NCBI GenBank assembly: GCA_905201895.1
Contig: CAJKPX010000100.1
Location: 1 to 5,053 of the forward strand
DNA: 5,053 nt
Direction: 5' to 3'
Origin: an uncultured Eubacteriales bacterium
GTDB taxonomy: Bacteria > Bacillota > Clostridia > Oscillospirales > CAG-272
Below, piece after piece: positions 4,530 to 5,053 of the stretch. The position numbers and the translations under genes are program-made. How positions within the stretch are numbered: the stretch's first letter is position 1; each line of letters opens with the position of its first letter. The notes under the pieces were generated by a model. The model searched no databases. It had not been told where the DNA came from and saw only the letters and a list, made by a program, of their open reading frames with translations.

Positions 4530-5053
4530 GGGAGTGGAAGCATCATCGGCTGCTGTGCCATTGGCGGTCAGGCGGTTGGTGCCGCGGCGGCACTTTGCAA
4601 AAAATATGACTGCACACCGCGTGCATTGGCTCCGCTCCACATCCGCGAGCTGCAGCAGCAAATCCTCAAGGGTGACGGATTCTTGCCGAACGTATACAAC
4701 GAGGACGCACACGATCTGGCGAGGTCTGCCGTCTTTACCGCAAGCTCGCACAAAATCGGCGGTGAGCCCGAGCAGGTCAACCGCGGATATTCGAGAAAAA
4801 TGGGTGAGGATTGGAACGCGTGGATTTCCAACGGCATTTCAAAGGACGGTGAGCGGCTGAACATGCAGCTGGCGGATGCGGCAGAGCTGGAAGAGCTTCG
4901 TTTGACGTTCTGGTCGGATTTTTCCTACCCGATCCGTGTCACAATGGCACCGCTTCGCCAAAAGCAGCAGCGCATCGGTGTTCCCGCCGAGCTGATCAGG
5001 GATTACACGGTTTCGCTCATTCGCGACGGTAGCCGAGGCAGAAGAGGTTGAAC
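4530..5053 (+). pseudogene. FAD-dependent oxidoreductase remnant, C-terminal part
   Basis: From about 4530 the frame reads GSIIGCCAIGGQAVGAAAAL. This is the C-terminal glycine-rich FAD-contact segment of FAD_oxidored-type flavoproteins (compare the family pattern GTCxxxGQAAGTAAAL), followed by the usual TPRAL...LQQQILKGDGF. From about 4713 comes a discoidin-like C-terminal region (AVFTASSHKIGG, WNAWISN, LRLTFWSDFSYPI, VPAELIRDY). The N-terminal Rossmann FAD-binding domain, promoter and start are missing. The open frame does extend back to ATG 4338, but that part is antisense to the AraC domain. After RDG at 5022-5030 the frame gives SRGRRG and a stop at 5049-5051, while the +1 frame gives VAEAEEVE to the window edge, so a frameshift is likely. 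The remnant is broken at its start and probably at its end. Confidence 0.78.

Noticed and set aside
4521..4751. N-terminal part of the AraC frame up to ATG 4751
   Set aside because: This is the antisense of conserved oxidoreductase codons and bears no resemblance to an AraC sensor domain.

Overview
The window looks like a piece of an uncultured gut-type Firmicute, probably a Clostridia member. The evidence is a near-consensus sigma-A promoter with an extended -10, strong GGAGG and AGGTGAT ribosome binding sites, a lipoprotein signal peptide of Gram-positive style, a GH127-type glycosidase, and GTAGGGGCG palindromes of the kind I associate with such genomes. The lineage is an inference from these traits, not from a marker gene.

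Layout. Positions 1-439 hold no intact gene. They contain copy 1 of a ~220 bp intergenic repeat (57-280), which consists of a short coding-like tail ending in TAA, a 48 bp double-hairpin palindrome and a rho-independent terminator. A promoter at 376-404 follows. Positions 440-2461 encode a 673-residue secreted lipoprotein: lipobox, three 27-residue tandem repeats, a calcineurin-like metallophosphoesterase domain and a C-terminal jelly-roll-like domain. Copy 2 of the repeat (2463-2681) starts one base after its stop codon. Positions 2797-4092 encode a short cytoplasmic GH127 (DUF1680) family protein that keeps the catalytic and zinc-binding residues of beta-L-arabinofuranosidases. A strong bidirectional terminator (4135-4182) follows.

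The right end is damaged. On the minus strand, 4194 to ~4520 encodes only the DNA-binding domain of an AraC-family regulator. On the plus strand, ~4530 to the window end encodes only the C-terminal part of an FAD-dependent oxidoreductase. Their truncated 5' ends meet head to head, which is what a single deletion across a divergent regulator/oxidoreductase pair would leave. The oxidoreductase remnant also changes reading frame near 5028.

Taken together this looks like accessory glycan or organophosphate scavenging DNA: a surface phosphoesterase, an intracellular arabinoside-type hydrolase, and the wreck of a regulated oxidoreductase locus. The features most worth a second look are the repeat that brackets the phosphoesterase gene, the deletion scar, and the unusual domain layout of the lipoprotein. 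I see no CRISPR array, tRNA, rRNA, transposase or integrase gene.
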